Shown here in pieces: positions 44,301-52,538 of a DNA stretch of 52,817 bases; position 1 is the first letter of the stretch; the number at the start of each line of letters is the position of its first letter. The stretch is from Tannerella sp. (lineage in GTDB: Bacteria; Bacteroidota; Bacteroidia; Bacteroidales; Tannerellaceae), in contig JAITVS010000043.1 in NCBI GenBank assembly GCA_031285685.1, positions 1-52,817 of the forward strand. Reading direction: 5' to 3'. A program made the translations under genes and the position numbers. A model generated the notes under the pieces. It was not told where the DNA came from and made no database searches. It worked only from the letters and a program-made list of their open reading frames with translations.

Positions 44301-46957
44301 TCAATACATTTAGGACCATAAGAAATCTTAATGTGAGTATCCAGATTCAACTTACCATTCTTATAAGACTGATCCAATGTAACAATTGTCTTCGATGCAC
44401 TTTCCAGATTCTGAAGATCCACATAGAACAATGAGTCTCTGTATTTCGGTTCACCACCGCCAGTGGTACCATAACCCGTCAAAGACCATCTGTACATATG
44501 AGAAAGAGCAGAAACACTGGCCTCAGCTGGTGCAGCCGGACTATAATATTCATTGAATATCGGACAAGTATCCGCTGTTGAAATCATTACTTTATCCATA
44601 TACGGATACTTTGACTGCGGATAAAAATACATGAATGAATGGAAATTAAATTCATTATGAGATTTACCATGACCTTCATAGTCATAAGGAGGTGTTCCTA
44701 TTGTTTCATCTGAATATCTGTTAAGACCATTATTACCAAACGTAGTCAACGGCAATACCTGGTTAGTGTAATAATTCCATGCAGCCTGGGCAATAGGTGT
44801 AGTAACCGTAGTAACCGTAGGATCTATAAATGGAATACCATTATACATCGTATTAGTATGAGCATCAGAAGGTCTCGTAAAACGGAAAGGTCCTACCGGG
44901 AATCCGTTATCTGCAACAGCAAATGAATTTTCCCACCAATACGGCCATGTAGCATTCTGAGGTGTGCCTGCATAGTTAGGATGCCTTACACGTGTCTGAT
45001 ATACATTGATAAATGTACTATCGGCAAACGGGTCATAAACAACACGGAACTTAGACTGATTCTCCATGATAGAGTCCTTCATGAATGCATAGATGAAATT
45101 AACCGAGTCAATATGATATAGTGCATCCAATGCATATTCTGCGCTCCAGTCATATCCTGCAGCACGTGGCTGAACATAATCATCTCCTAATACAACTGTA
45201 ACACCAATAAAGTCTATGAAAGTCTCCGTACCACCATTATTAAGAGTCAAAGACACTGGAGCAGTAGCCGACAACGACGTAGGCGTACCGAAAAGAAGTG
45301 CGTTAGCAACAATTTCTTCCCATAAATCCCGAGCCTCTGCGAATGTTGACTTACCCAAAACATCATTTAATGCCGGAGTAATAGTCCCTCCTGAATAAGT
45401 TGCCGTCAAATCGAGATTTCCTGTTGCATCAATTAAAGGAGCACTCCAACTCATTGAATTGGTATTGTTAACAAGATAATTTGCAACAGCCCATACAAGA
45501 CTATCTAAACGCCAGTAAACTTGTCCATAAGGAGCAAATAACGGCGGAGTTGCTATATTTGCAGCATAATCAAAATAATACACAGAGTCCGGTTTGCGGC
45601 TCCTAGCCATCGGTGAAATAGCATAAGAAGTAGTATAAGAATCACCCCAAAGCATTCTATTAAGAGAAATACCGAGACCCTGCTGCGTACTATCACGTCT
45701 TTCACTCCATGCAAAAGCAAGATACTGGTCATTTCCCTGGTTAGCCCATGCTGTATCAACATACAGGTAAGAACCCTGATAAGTTCCGGTCTCTGCCTTG
45801 AACTGCATATAACCATAGTGATACAAGGAGTCGTTAGCTTCTTCCGCAAATAATGGATTGTCCGTAAACGGATTTGTATAGATATTCTTCTTATCCTTAT
45901 TAGTTGTCTCAATAGTCGCATTCTGATTGAAAGAGATCTGTGTGTTGATAACATTCCAATCGTCTGCATTCAATACAAATTTGTTCACTTTCTTCAATGT
46001 GAAAAGAAGAACGTTGCGTATCGGCTGGTTCGGATCAGTAGTACTACCTACAAGGCGTACATTTCCTGCAGCATCCCTGATAAGGTCATTAACCGCAACA
46101 TGTTTTACCGTTACAGTATAACCACCGATTTTATCATTTCCTGCTTTAGGATCTACATAAGCATCTTCCTCTAAAACCAATACAGCTACCGTATCTGTCG
46201 TCACATAAGAATACAAAGGCATTCCTGTCTGAAGATTCTGGGTAGAGATATAAGTCTGTGAAAAATGCCATCCGTTTACGATCAGGTCCGGATCATAAGT
46301 ATTAATCGGGCCATTATAAACTTTGTTTCCAAATCCGTCAAGACTCCACTTTGTATGATTTACGTCATCATAAATAATAGGAGCTTCCAGCGTACGGCCG
46401 GTTTCCATGTTTGTGAAATCGAAAACGATATTAGAACCGAAAACATCAAGTTGCTGATAATCAAGACACCATGAAGCGCGACGAATTGCGCCGAATTTAG
46501 ATGAGTACCGACTTGCATTATTAGGATTCTCATAGTTATAATTATAAATAGAATCCAGATCAGCCAGGTTTTCAATACGCAGATTCATAACTTCACTTCC
46601 CGGCGTACTACTCATCTCATCAACAAACATAACATACGATTGATCGATAGATGCAGGATAATTTCCCAATTTGGTTGCAAATTGGGTCGCCACAGTACCA
46701 TTCGGATTCGCCAAGTCGGTAACACTAAGCAGATAATAATAATCCTTATAAGACGGAAAAGGCAGAGAAGGCGAAGGAGCCGGAGCTAATTTTTTAACAG
46801 TGTCAGCCGTCAGGATATCATTAAAGTTCGTCTGTTGATGTCTAACAGACCAACTATTCTTATCCGAATAGGGTTTTTGTCTTTGGGCATTCACTGTAAT
46901 CGAGGAGCCAACAAGCAAGCCTGCTCCCACTAACAGAGTGAAAATCTTTTTGTTCAT
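41387..46957 (-). CDS. giant secreted DUF6383 protein, candidate S-layer protein
   Basis: A 1856-residue secreted protein. The signal peptide is NKKIFTLLVGAGLLVGSSITVNAQ; two ATG codons (46963 and 46957) are possible and I chose the second. The C-terminus (VVAGTGTVSILNATGKNVV, ISNMLGQTIANTKV, AVPAGVVVVVVEG, VKTLVK) is a DUF6383-type domain with the strand order of T9SS sorting domains. It shares blocks with the upstream neighbour: FLGYK-YxDK-AFxYLH, DTAYINRGTGWIKPQYM, the PxYQW-SPxR-NRE segment and ESETT-GGWIKxQN. I counted about 23 Asp-Ser/Thr-aliphatic glycosylation triplets. Tandem position, size and domain suggest the S-layer pair of Tannerella-like bacteria. That identity is inference. 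Confidence 0.75.
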   Translation of the reverse strand: MNKKIFTLLVGAGLLVGSSITVNAQRQKPYSDKNSWSVRHQQTNFNDILTADTVKKLAPAPSPSLPFPSYKDYYYLLSVTDLANPNGTVATQFATKLGNYPASIDQSYVMFVDEMSSTPGSEVMNLRIENLADLDSIYNYNYENPNNASRYSSKFGAIRRASWCLDYQQLDVFGSNIVFDFTNMETGRTLEAPIIYDDVNHTKWSLDGFGNKVYNGPINTYDPDLIVNGWHFSQTYISTQNLQTGMPLYSYVTTDTVAVLVLEEDAYVDPKAGNDKIGGYTVTVKHVAVNDLIRDAAGNVRLVGSTTDPNQPIRNVLLFTLKKVNKFVLNADDWNVINTQISFNQNATIETTNKDKKNIYTNPFTDNPLFAEEANDSLYHYGYMQFKAETGTYQGSYLYVDTAWANQGNDQYLAFAWSERRDSTQQGLGISLNRMLWGDSYTTSYAISPMARSRKPDSVYYFDYAANIATPPLFAPYGQVYWRLDSLVWAVANYLVNNTNSMSWSAPLIDATGNLDLTATYSGGTITPALNDVLGKSTFAEARDLWEEIVANALLFGTPTSLSATAPVSLTLNNGGTETFIDFIGVTVVLGDDYVQPRAAGYDWSAEYALDALYHIDSVNFIYAFMKDSIMENQSKFRVVYDPFADSTFINVYQTRVRHPNYAGTPQNATWPYWWENSFAVADNGFPVGPFRFTRPSDAHTNTMYNGIPFIDPTVTTVTTPIAQAAWNYYTNQVLPLTTFGNNGLNRYSDETIGTPPYDYEGHGKSHNEFNFHSFMYFYPQSKYPYMDKVMISTADTCPIFNEYYSPAAPAEASVSALSHMYRWSLTGYGTTGGGEPKYRDSLFYVDLQNLESASKTIVTLDQSYKNGKLNLDTHIKISYGPKCIEGEDNAKATIPNGLYLIRNSLGQYLSVPLSSVTDSVYWSNPESNEDLTKIPSYQWAIMNTRNVAHSPFRMVNREFERVNFPYVYVYENQTAPFQIAGIYSGAKFNNKNVHAGVTADSIGTNKVIPAATFLATLAEMYSKDEISFIRLDQGVKQNQFLGYKYIDKDSTIVDVYAFKYLHHSTRGEDGVPRYMSWNGYKEGSTDTALYVQAIDYYDKLYFNLQEMTDKEIRPLDSYGQGKVALTAQNTKAGKENALFAGVYNNLANKDRQYTNADSIVLERFGFYENNTGIPYLTPLVRQAYRLFLQDYYRWHPTVSGHYLTVGEQDRYVLADKANAIKKYVKGSGSTAGLFGIPHFYFRETYFDVDTKSNDYFALVQRLDTARVDDQNYYQWGAPSYGDVLDYYTLLLGSPTAIRLLGMIKDSNELGFGILEVQDESAEALFTLRADHTPASNASTFQLERDDDPIYRRFHVNEPAGNFGDELNGTDIPDTLEFHHINKDKDGWRLYENSGNYTDAEQSNLQGADGGRVYNRYNDGAGDYYRDTLIQSDGLGNVISYLGMNNSYQYGPNYKTPGTNYSIFVDTAYINRGTGWIKPQYMLVVDPYNPYEKGDCDPNTGDKDSPNGNYVIGRYLYNSAMYAKAGKDSVLNADYDWEFSNKLYDIPTTGSATVKGYLYRTDNFSKVEPIKETVIRKPNGSVYTYDVKWERPAFTWAIHKGDSLYVLKGVEPAYKKNPVNDPKALWQQLCKEYGGTGTGDYIDFDKLISWNTVETYKEVYYPLGDRGQGELRTFRTFKPYAQVLKDGKTIGLQAVIALDDNTHKDWVFSFRYIERGASDFVIESETTDRDTRNGAMIRPGYGGWIKNQNGVLVITRSDAQEVMGQAGGAVFNVQRRNNPVSNEGVTTPETSDVKVVAGTGTVSILNATGKNVVISNMLGQTIANTKVSSDNASIAVPAGVVVVVVEGESAVKTLVK

Positions 46958-46963
46958 AATCAT

Positions 46964-47073
46964 ATAATTTTATTATTTAATAATTTCCTTTTTTATCTAT
47001 CCCCCCCTCCTGATAAGCAAACCATTTCAGGCTCGCTTATCAAAATGAGGGAATGAGTTTCCTTTATCTGTTT
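46964..47073 (-). other. intercistronic region with inverted repeat between the giant genes
   Basis: Contains an 8-base perfect inverted repeat TGATAAGC / GCTTATCA (47011-47042, 16-base loop) without a T-tract on the minus strand, and a C7 run at 47001-47007. No -7 box for the downstream gene was found, so the two giant genes are probably cotranscribed. Confidence 0.5.
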
Positions 47074-50000
47074 TTATTTAATAATTACCTTAACAGCTTT
47101 TTCACCTTCAACAGTTACAATTACAAGACCTTTGGATACGGAAACTGTTTCATTGTTTCCAACTAATGCTTTATTAACGATTGTCTGGCCCAGCATATTG
47201 GATATTACGACCTGTTTTCCGGCTGCATTCAAAACAGATATGCTACCTTCGCCTGCAATAACACTCACTTTTCCCGTTAAATTATCATTAGGAGTAGCTT
47301 CACCATCCTGCCAAGCGGTAGGCAATTCCACATTGAATTGTTCCGCCTGACCCATTGCATCCTCATAAGACATACGGCTCAATACAGGCACCCAGTTCTG
47401 AAGTTTAATCCATCCTCCCTGTACCGGAGCAATCTTTCTGTTTCCGTATGGTGTACGGTTTGTAGTCTCAGATTCGATGAAGAAACGTTTGTCATGGTTT
47501 GTATATACAGGATCTTCACCGTTTTCATCCGGATTCTCTACGTCAGAATGAGTGAAACGTAATGAGAAGCATACATCGTTATGATAGTTGTTCCATGTAC
47601 CGAAATCATAATATGCACCATACATCGAACTGTTTTCCGGCTTACGTTCCTTACCGGCAAGTCTGCTGTCATTATCAGCCAGGTCTCTCAGGGCCAAACC
47701 ATCAACATATTTCTTACCGTCTTCACCTGTATAGGTCCATTCACTTTCTTTAATGCCACATTTCAGAAGTTCGCTGATAATATACAGACGGTCACCCGTA
47801 TGAATTGCCGGGACAAAAGCCAGACGATCCCAATTTGTATCAAATATATATCTCGTATCACGAGGTTCAACATCTGAACCGTCACTACCTAATACACGTG
47901 CAGAGTCTGTTGCATTAACCAGATAACGGCCTGCTACATAAGGAATCAGTTCTTTACTCATAGGATCACCGCAGGCATCAGTACCCGGAATGATTGCACC
48001 TGCAAATACTTCCTGACCGACTGCAAACATATACTGAGGTTTAATCCATCCTGTTCCACGATTGATATAAGCCGTATCAATAAACATATGATAATTATAC
48101 CGAACCTGTCCGTCGGCAGAATATTTTTCCGGATATTCGGCGCTATTAGCCACTCCCAGGAAGTTGATTCCATAACCGTAAGTATGATCGCCTACAGCAT
48201 CTTCAAACAGGTAATCAGCAGGCTCCTTACTTCTGAAAACACGTAATGTCTTCGGAGCATCCAACTGACAAGGCGCATCCTGATTAATTCCGTCACCCTC
48301 TTCATTTGCGTTATCGTCTCTTGTGCTGCGTAATCTTCTGTACAACGGATAGTTCTTATTTTCCAAAGCAAAAGGAGAAAAGACTCTTGAACTTCCTGTT
48401 TTACCAAATGCTTTTATCCATCCGTCCTTATTATCAACACCAACTTGTACAAGACTATATTTAGATGTACCGTCTTCTCCCATCAATGTATCGGAAACTT
48501 CGAAACCGAAATCTCTTGTCAGTTTTTCCATCTGTTCTGCTTCAACGCGGTCTAACAGCACATAGAATATACGACGTGACGGATCCTGCGGACTTCTTTC
48601 TTCGTTCACTGACTGTTCTCTCGGCAGGAATAATGACTCACGCAGGTAAACATTTGCAAATTTAAACGGATCTTTATCCGCCCATACGTCGGCAACTCCA
48701 TATTTCGTGCCATTCAGAGCATCCGAATTATCGGCTTTCGCTCCCTTCAATACGACAAATTGTTCAGCAAGGCCATCCCTGTATTCATAGAAGTCAGCCA
48801 CTTTCATTTCATAATAATAACGTTTCAAAGTAGGAACTCCTAACTGTATATAGTTCGGGTTGTAATAAGGAGCCTCATCCTTGATAACAAGATTTTTCCA
48901 GGTTTTGTCATCATCCTTACCCCTCGGGTATCCGAATACTTCCTCTTCATACTGGTGTGAACGGAGGTATGTTCCCAGCATAAACTGGAAGCCTGTTTTA
49001 TTACCTGACTTTGTATCAACGAACAACAAAGAATCCGTATAGTTTTCCTTAAGGTTAATATATCCATCTTCAGTATAATTGTGCAGGTAATTAAACGCAT
49101 AGGCATTGTAGTCCATACCTTTACCTTTTTCACTGTCTTCCGACTTACCATAGCTGACGCTTGAAGTATTTTTATCTACATAGAAGTGTTTGTATCCAAG
49201 GAATGTATCTGTCAGGAACTCATTGATTACCGGTCTGAAACCGCTTTTACCTCCTGTACTTGTTCCGCAATTATCACTTACATTTAAGTCAATACACGGC
49301 AAATATTGTCCCGTAACCCAACCTTGTGTTATCGGCTCATATTTGTTACCCTCTGAATATTGCGGAATAATCGGGCTATATTCAAACTGGCTCTGCTGTT
49401 TAAAAATCTGAGACTTATCTCTATAAACCAGGACATTTTTCATATTAACCAGATCATTTACAGCTTCTGGTGCCAGGTTACCTAACTCACGGTTCACAAT
49501 ATTAACACGCCAGGGTGAATTTTCCGCCGGCTCAATCACCCACTGGTAAGCAGGTATACGATCCGGACATTCTCCTTCGTAAAGTTCCATCCACTGAGGT
49601 GTATAGCTACCGTTATAGATACGGACACCTAAACATCTGCCTCTTGAATCCCAGATTGTATAAACACCTTTTGCAGGCTGCCATGCATCAAACAACATTT
49701 CTTCGCAACTGTTTATACCGAAGTAAATACGTACGTTAGAAGGATGTGATGCGATTGTCATCAGACTGCTGACACCATCATAGCCGGTTAAATCCTGAAG
49801 ACGTACAATCAAAGCATAATGCATATCATTATAATACAAACCGTAATAATAAGGAGTCAATCCATCCGAAATATAGTCGTCATTGTCCGTATAGAATGCA
49901 TCTCCATACATATTATGTCCATCATGTTTTACATGATAAGCATTTATAACAAGACTGTCTTCCGATGGGAAATATACAAAACGATAACTATAGTTGTAAC

Positions 50001-51132
50001 CGCTACCTTTAGCAGTCCCCACATCACTTGTTCCAAGTTTCCCCGCTGTTATATTCAGATACTCAGTACCGAATTTATTGTTATATTTGTCCGGATCGTC
50101 GGTTTTGGACTGATTACTGTTACGGATAAAACCAAGGGATTTACCATTCTCATCAAATGCCTCTACATTCAAATAACCCAATTTCGCATCATTAGTAGTA
50201 GTTTCTTGCGCTTTCAATTTGTAACCGAACAAATTATCCTGTGTAGGAACCGGATCAAATGTCAACTGAGCCAAAGTAGTGCCATCCGTATTATACAACT
50301 GTGTATTAAAATCTTTCGCATTCAATACAAACGGAGAAATTTTCATTATTGAAAGTTTAAGCATACCAACTACAGTATCCGCAACAAACTCATCAATAGG
50401 CACATTTTTCGTATAAAGCTTTCCGGTAGGCCTTCCTGCTGCATTTAATTCAGCAGTAATAACCGTATATAATCCTTTTGAAAGATCTTTTTCATTGTGA
50501 CGATAAAGCGGCTGTTTACTATTCAACTGCTCATATTCATAAGCATTCGAATACATCCATCCTCTTTCGCTGACTAATGTAGTCACACCTTCTTTTGCAT
50601 AATCCAGATCCTTATTATAGATCTTGTTTGTAAAATGGAAAGTTGGCCATTGACCCGAACTGGGATCTTTCACCACATTTGTACACCACATGGTAGCCTG
50701 CAAGTCGGTTAAACCTGCATCGTCATTTCTCATTGCATTTCTTAAATCAGGAGCGCTGACCATCACAACCTGGCCTCCTTCTGTAATTGACAACACAAGT
50801 GTATCAGCATCAGAAACACCAGTACCACGATTGACGAGAGCATAATTAAGTCCCGGGTTCGGTGAATTATATCCGGTATATTCAAAATAATCTGCCGCTC
50901 CATTCGGGGCACCATCATAAGTAACAGGATACCACCTTGCAGAACCGGTCACCGTGTCGGTCAAACAAATGGAGTCAACCTGAATGTGATACATCCCCTG
51001 TGACAGACCAGTAGGGAGTGTTTTCACCAGAGCGCCGACGCTCTTATCAGCGACGCTCCTAGCACTTGCGTAAAACGCTGTCGAAAACAGCATTAGTGCA
51101 GATGCTAATAAAGTAAAAATCTTTCTGTTCAT
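47074..51132 (-). CDS. giant secreted DUF6383 protein, candidate S-layer protein (first of pair)
   Basis: A 1352-residue secreted protein, the same size class as Tannerella TfsB (about 1360 residues by recollection). The signal peptide is NRKIFTLLASALMLFSTAFYASA. The body is beta-rich and shares blocks with the 1856-residue neighbour, including DTAYINRGTGWIKPQYM, FLGYKHFYVDK and ESETTNR-GGWIKLQN. The C-terminus (VSVIAGEGSISVLNAAGKQVV, ISNMLGQTIVNKALV, VSKGLVIVTVEG, VKVIIK) is the DUF6383/T9SS-like domain. I counted about nine Asp-Ser/Thr-aliphatic triplets. Secretion by T9SS and surface glycosylation are inferred from these features. A probable promoter lies at 51228-51235, giving a leader of about 90 bases. 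Confidence 0.75.
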   Translation of the reverse strand: MNRKIFTLLASALMLFSTAFYASARSVADKSVGALVKTLPTGLSQGMYHIQVDSICLTDTVTGSARWYPVTYDGAPNGAADYFEYTGYNSPNPGLNYALVNRGTGVSDADTLVLSITEGGQVVMVSAPDLRNAMRNDDAGLTDLQATMWCTNVVKDPSSGQWPTFHFTNKIYNKDLDYAKEGVTTLVSERGWMYSNAYEYEQLNSKQPLYRHNEKDLSKGLYTVITAELNAAGRPTGKLYTKNVPIDEFVADTVVGMLKLSIMKISPFVLNAKDFNTQLYNTDGTTLAQLTFDPVPTQDNLFGYKLKAQETTTNDAKLGYLNVEAFDENGKSLGFIRNSNQSKTDDPDKYNNKFGTEYLNITAGKLGTSDVGTAKGSGYNYSYRFVYFPSEDSLVINAYHVKHDGHNMYGDAFYTDNDDYISDGLTPYYYGLYYNDMHYALIVRLQDLTGYDGVSSLMTIASHPSNVRIYFGINSCEEMLFDAWQPAKGVYTIWDSRGRCLGVRIYNGSYTPQWMELYEGECPDRIPAYQWVIEPAENSPWRVNIVNRELGNLAPEAVNDLVNMKNVLVYRDKSQIFKQQSQFEYSPIIPQYSEGNKYEPITQGWVTGQYLPCIDLNVSDNCGTSTGGKSGFRPVINEFLTDTFLGYKHFYVDKNTSSVSYGKSEDSEKGKGMDYNAYAFNYLHNYTEDGYINLKENYTDSLLFVDTKSGNKTGFQFMLGTYLRSHQYEEEVFGYPRGKDDDKTWKNLVIKDEAPYYNPNYIQLGVPTLKRYYYEMKVADFYEYRDGLAEQFVVLKGAKADNSDALNGTKYGVADVWADKDPFKFANVYLRESLFLPREQSVNEERSPQDPSRRIFYVLLDRVEAEQMEKLTRDFGFEVSDTLMGEDGTSKYSLVQVGVDNKDGWIKAFGKTGSSRVFSPFALENKNYPLYRRLRSTRDDNANEEGDGINQDAPCQLDAPKTLRVFRSKEPADYLFEDAVGDHTYGYGINFLGVANSAEYPEKYSADGQVRYNYHMFIDTAYINRGTGWIKPQYMFAVGQEVFAGAIIPGTDACGDPMSKELIPYVAGRYLVNATDSARVLGSDGSDVEPRDTRYIFDTNWDRLAFVPAIHTGDRLYIISELLKCGIKESEWTYTGEDGKKYVDGLALRDLADNDSRLAGKERKPENSSMYGAYYDFGTWNNYHNDVCFSLRFTHSDVENPDENGEDPVYTNHDKRFFIESETTNRTPYGNRKIAPVQGGWIKLQNWVPVLSRMSYEDAMGQAEQFNVELPTAWQDGEATPNDNLTGKVSVIAGEGSISVLNAAGKQVVISNMLGQTIVNKALVGNNETVSVSKGLVIVTVEGEKAVKVIIK

Positions 51133-51443
51133 AATAATTTAATTTAAATTAGTACTAAAAATTTATTTAATTTAATCTCTTATTCTTTTTTTTACTACAG
51201 TCCACTACAAACTATAATACATCGCAACAAAAATACACATTCATTCCCTATAACACATCAGAATCGCGTATTTTTTTTTCAACAGACAATGATTTATTAT
51301 CCAAATGCCGACTTTTCAGTACGAAACCTCAACTTTAGATAACAAATCCTTTATCAGATTAACTTTTGTCTATTATCATTTATTACTATATCATTAAATG
51401 TACATGCGTACATTATATATATTGCATTTTTCTTATCCTTATG
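51133..51443. other. AT-rich leader and promoter region
   Basis: No gene seen. It holds the leader of the giant-gene pair and the -7 box at 51228-51235. Several long A/T runs are present, but no riboswitch-like structure was recognised. Confidence 0.5.
51228..51235 (-). promoter_or_regulatory. -7 box for the candidate S-layer gene pair
   Basis: TATTTTTG on the minus strand, 95 bases before the ATG at 51132. The -33 region is weak (TGTG near 19 bases upstream). Confidence 0.45.
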
Positions 51444-51516
51444 AGCCGAAACCCGGACTCGAACCGGGGACCTATTCATTACGAATGAATTGCTCTACCA
51501 ACTGAGCCATTTCGGC
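51444..51516 (-). tRNA. tRNA-Thr (anticodon CGT)
   Basis: On the minus strand the sequence folds as a standard tRNA: acceptor stem GCCGAAA / TTTCGGC, D arm GCTCAGTTGGTAGAGC, anticodon stem ATTCA / TGAAT with loop TTCGTAA, and T arm CCCGGTTCGAGTCCGGG. The anticodon CGT reads ACG threonine codons. CCA is not encoded. An imperfect GAATCCG / CGGATTC inverted repeat lies upstream at 51567-51595. A TAACTTTG box at 51704-51711 (TTTG 18 bases upstream) is a possible distant promoter. Confidence 0.95.
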
Positions 51517-51715
51517 ATTTTATTATGCGCACATCACTTATTTCCCAATATCAGGACAACAAGATAGAATCCGCATGATTCAAAATTCCGGATTCAGGAT
51601 TTATGATTTCAAATACTGAACCAAGAATATTACGCTTTACGGTTAATACCTAATTACCAGTCTATTTCATTGCAAATTGACCTAAAAAAGGCTTTTAACC
51701 ACGCAAAGTTAATAT

Positions 51716-52177
51716 TTATTCCATATCCGCAAAAAGTTTTTTTGAAAAAATTTGAAGTTCGTGTTCCAGATTTTTCATCAACCTTCCTTCTGATACGGCA
51801 TCAACATCTTCCAGCATATAAATCATTTCTATTTCATTAAAATTATCATCGACGAGAAGAATCGTCAAAGGCCGCATGAAAACAGGGTTATCAAATACTT
51901 TTTTCGATTTTAACCCTGCGAGAGCGACGCGAATAAAATGAACCGGCTGTTTGTACGAACGCAGACCCTTCTCCGAACGATCCGCCCAATCGAATATGAT
52001 ATTTTTCTCCAGCAAAATTTCCTGATCATCGTAAACCTGTATTTCACCGGTCGACATATCCAGTTGTATATATAACTCACCGACAAGACGTCCTGCATCG
52101 GCCTTTGACAATTTATCAATCGCACTGATAAATACAGATTCCAATATGGATTGCACTTTAGGTTTTTCTTTTCCCAT
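51716..52177 (-). CDS. conserved hypothetical protein
   Basis: I do not recognise a named family. The 153-residue product starts MGKEKPKVQSILESVFISAIDKLSKADAGRLVGELYIQLD and continues as an alternating strand/helix pattern without signal peptide or membrane segment: GEIQVYDDQEILLEKNIIFDW, LTILLVDDNFNEIEMIYML, ending in a helix LMKNLEHELQIFSKKLF. It looks cytosolic and acidic. Codon use resembles its neighbours, and it has a good promoter, so it is likely a real gene. The tRNA-Thr gene lies downstream on the same strand. Confidence 0.8.
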   Translation of the reverse strand: MGKEKPKVQSILESVFISAIDKLSKADAGRLVGELYIQLDMSTGEIQVYDDQEILLEKNIIFDWADRSEKGLRSYKQPVHFIRVALAGLKSKKVFDNPVFMRPLTILLVDDNFNEIEMIYMLEDVDAVSEGRLMKNLEHELQIFSKKLFADME

Positions 52178-52207
52178 GCTCTATTTAAGTCCTAATTGAG
52201 GTCGTTG

Positions 52208-52238
52208 CAAAGATAATACTTTTTTTCAAACACACAAC
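52208..52238 (-). promoter_or_regulatory. promoter of the conserved hypothetical gene
   Basis: Minus strand GTTG (52235-52238), 19 bases, TATCTTTG (52208-52215). The start codon lies 30 bases downstream. Confidence 0.65.
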
Positions 52239-52479
52239 AACTTTTGATTTTTTTAGTTGAATTAAAAGACTTTACATCAATAGTCCATCCACTTATCATA
52301 TACCTGAAATATTCCGAAACTATACCGACAAAACGACGCAAGACAACAAATAGAAACAAAAACAATCCATAAAACTATAATATATTACATAAATAGCATT
52401 AAAAGTCAAAATTTATCAGCCCATGATTCGTATATAAGAAATATCCATCTCCAACAAATACAAAATGTAATTATATACA

Positions 52480-52487
52480 TAGATTTG
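52480..52487 (+). promoter_or_regulatory. -7 box of gltB
   Basis: TAGATTTG fits the consensus and lies 51 bases before the ATG at 52539; no good -33 partner seen. Confidence 0.45.
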
Positions 52488-52538
52488 CAAGACATTATGA
52501 TATTTTCATAAAGATAAAAACAACATAAAGACAATCAA

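Larger units (their letters stand above)
52178..52538. other. intergenic region between divergent genes
   Basis: No gene seen. It contains the minus-strand promoter at 52208-52238 and a TAGATTTG box for gltB at 52480-52487, in otherwise very AT-rich DNA. Confidence 0.55.

Noticed and set aside
47001-47007. C7 tract as a phase-variation site
   Set aside because: It is short and lies in an intergenic gap without an adjacent promoter; no evidence that its length alters expression.
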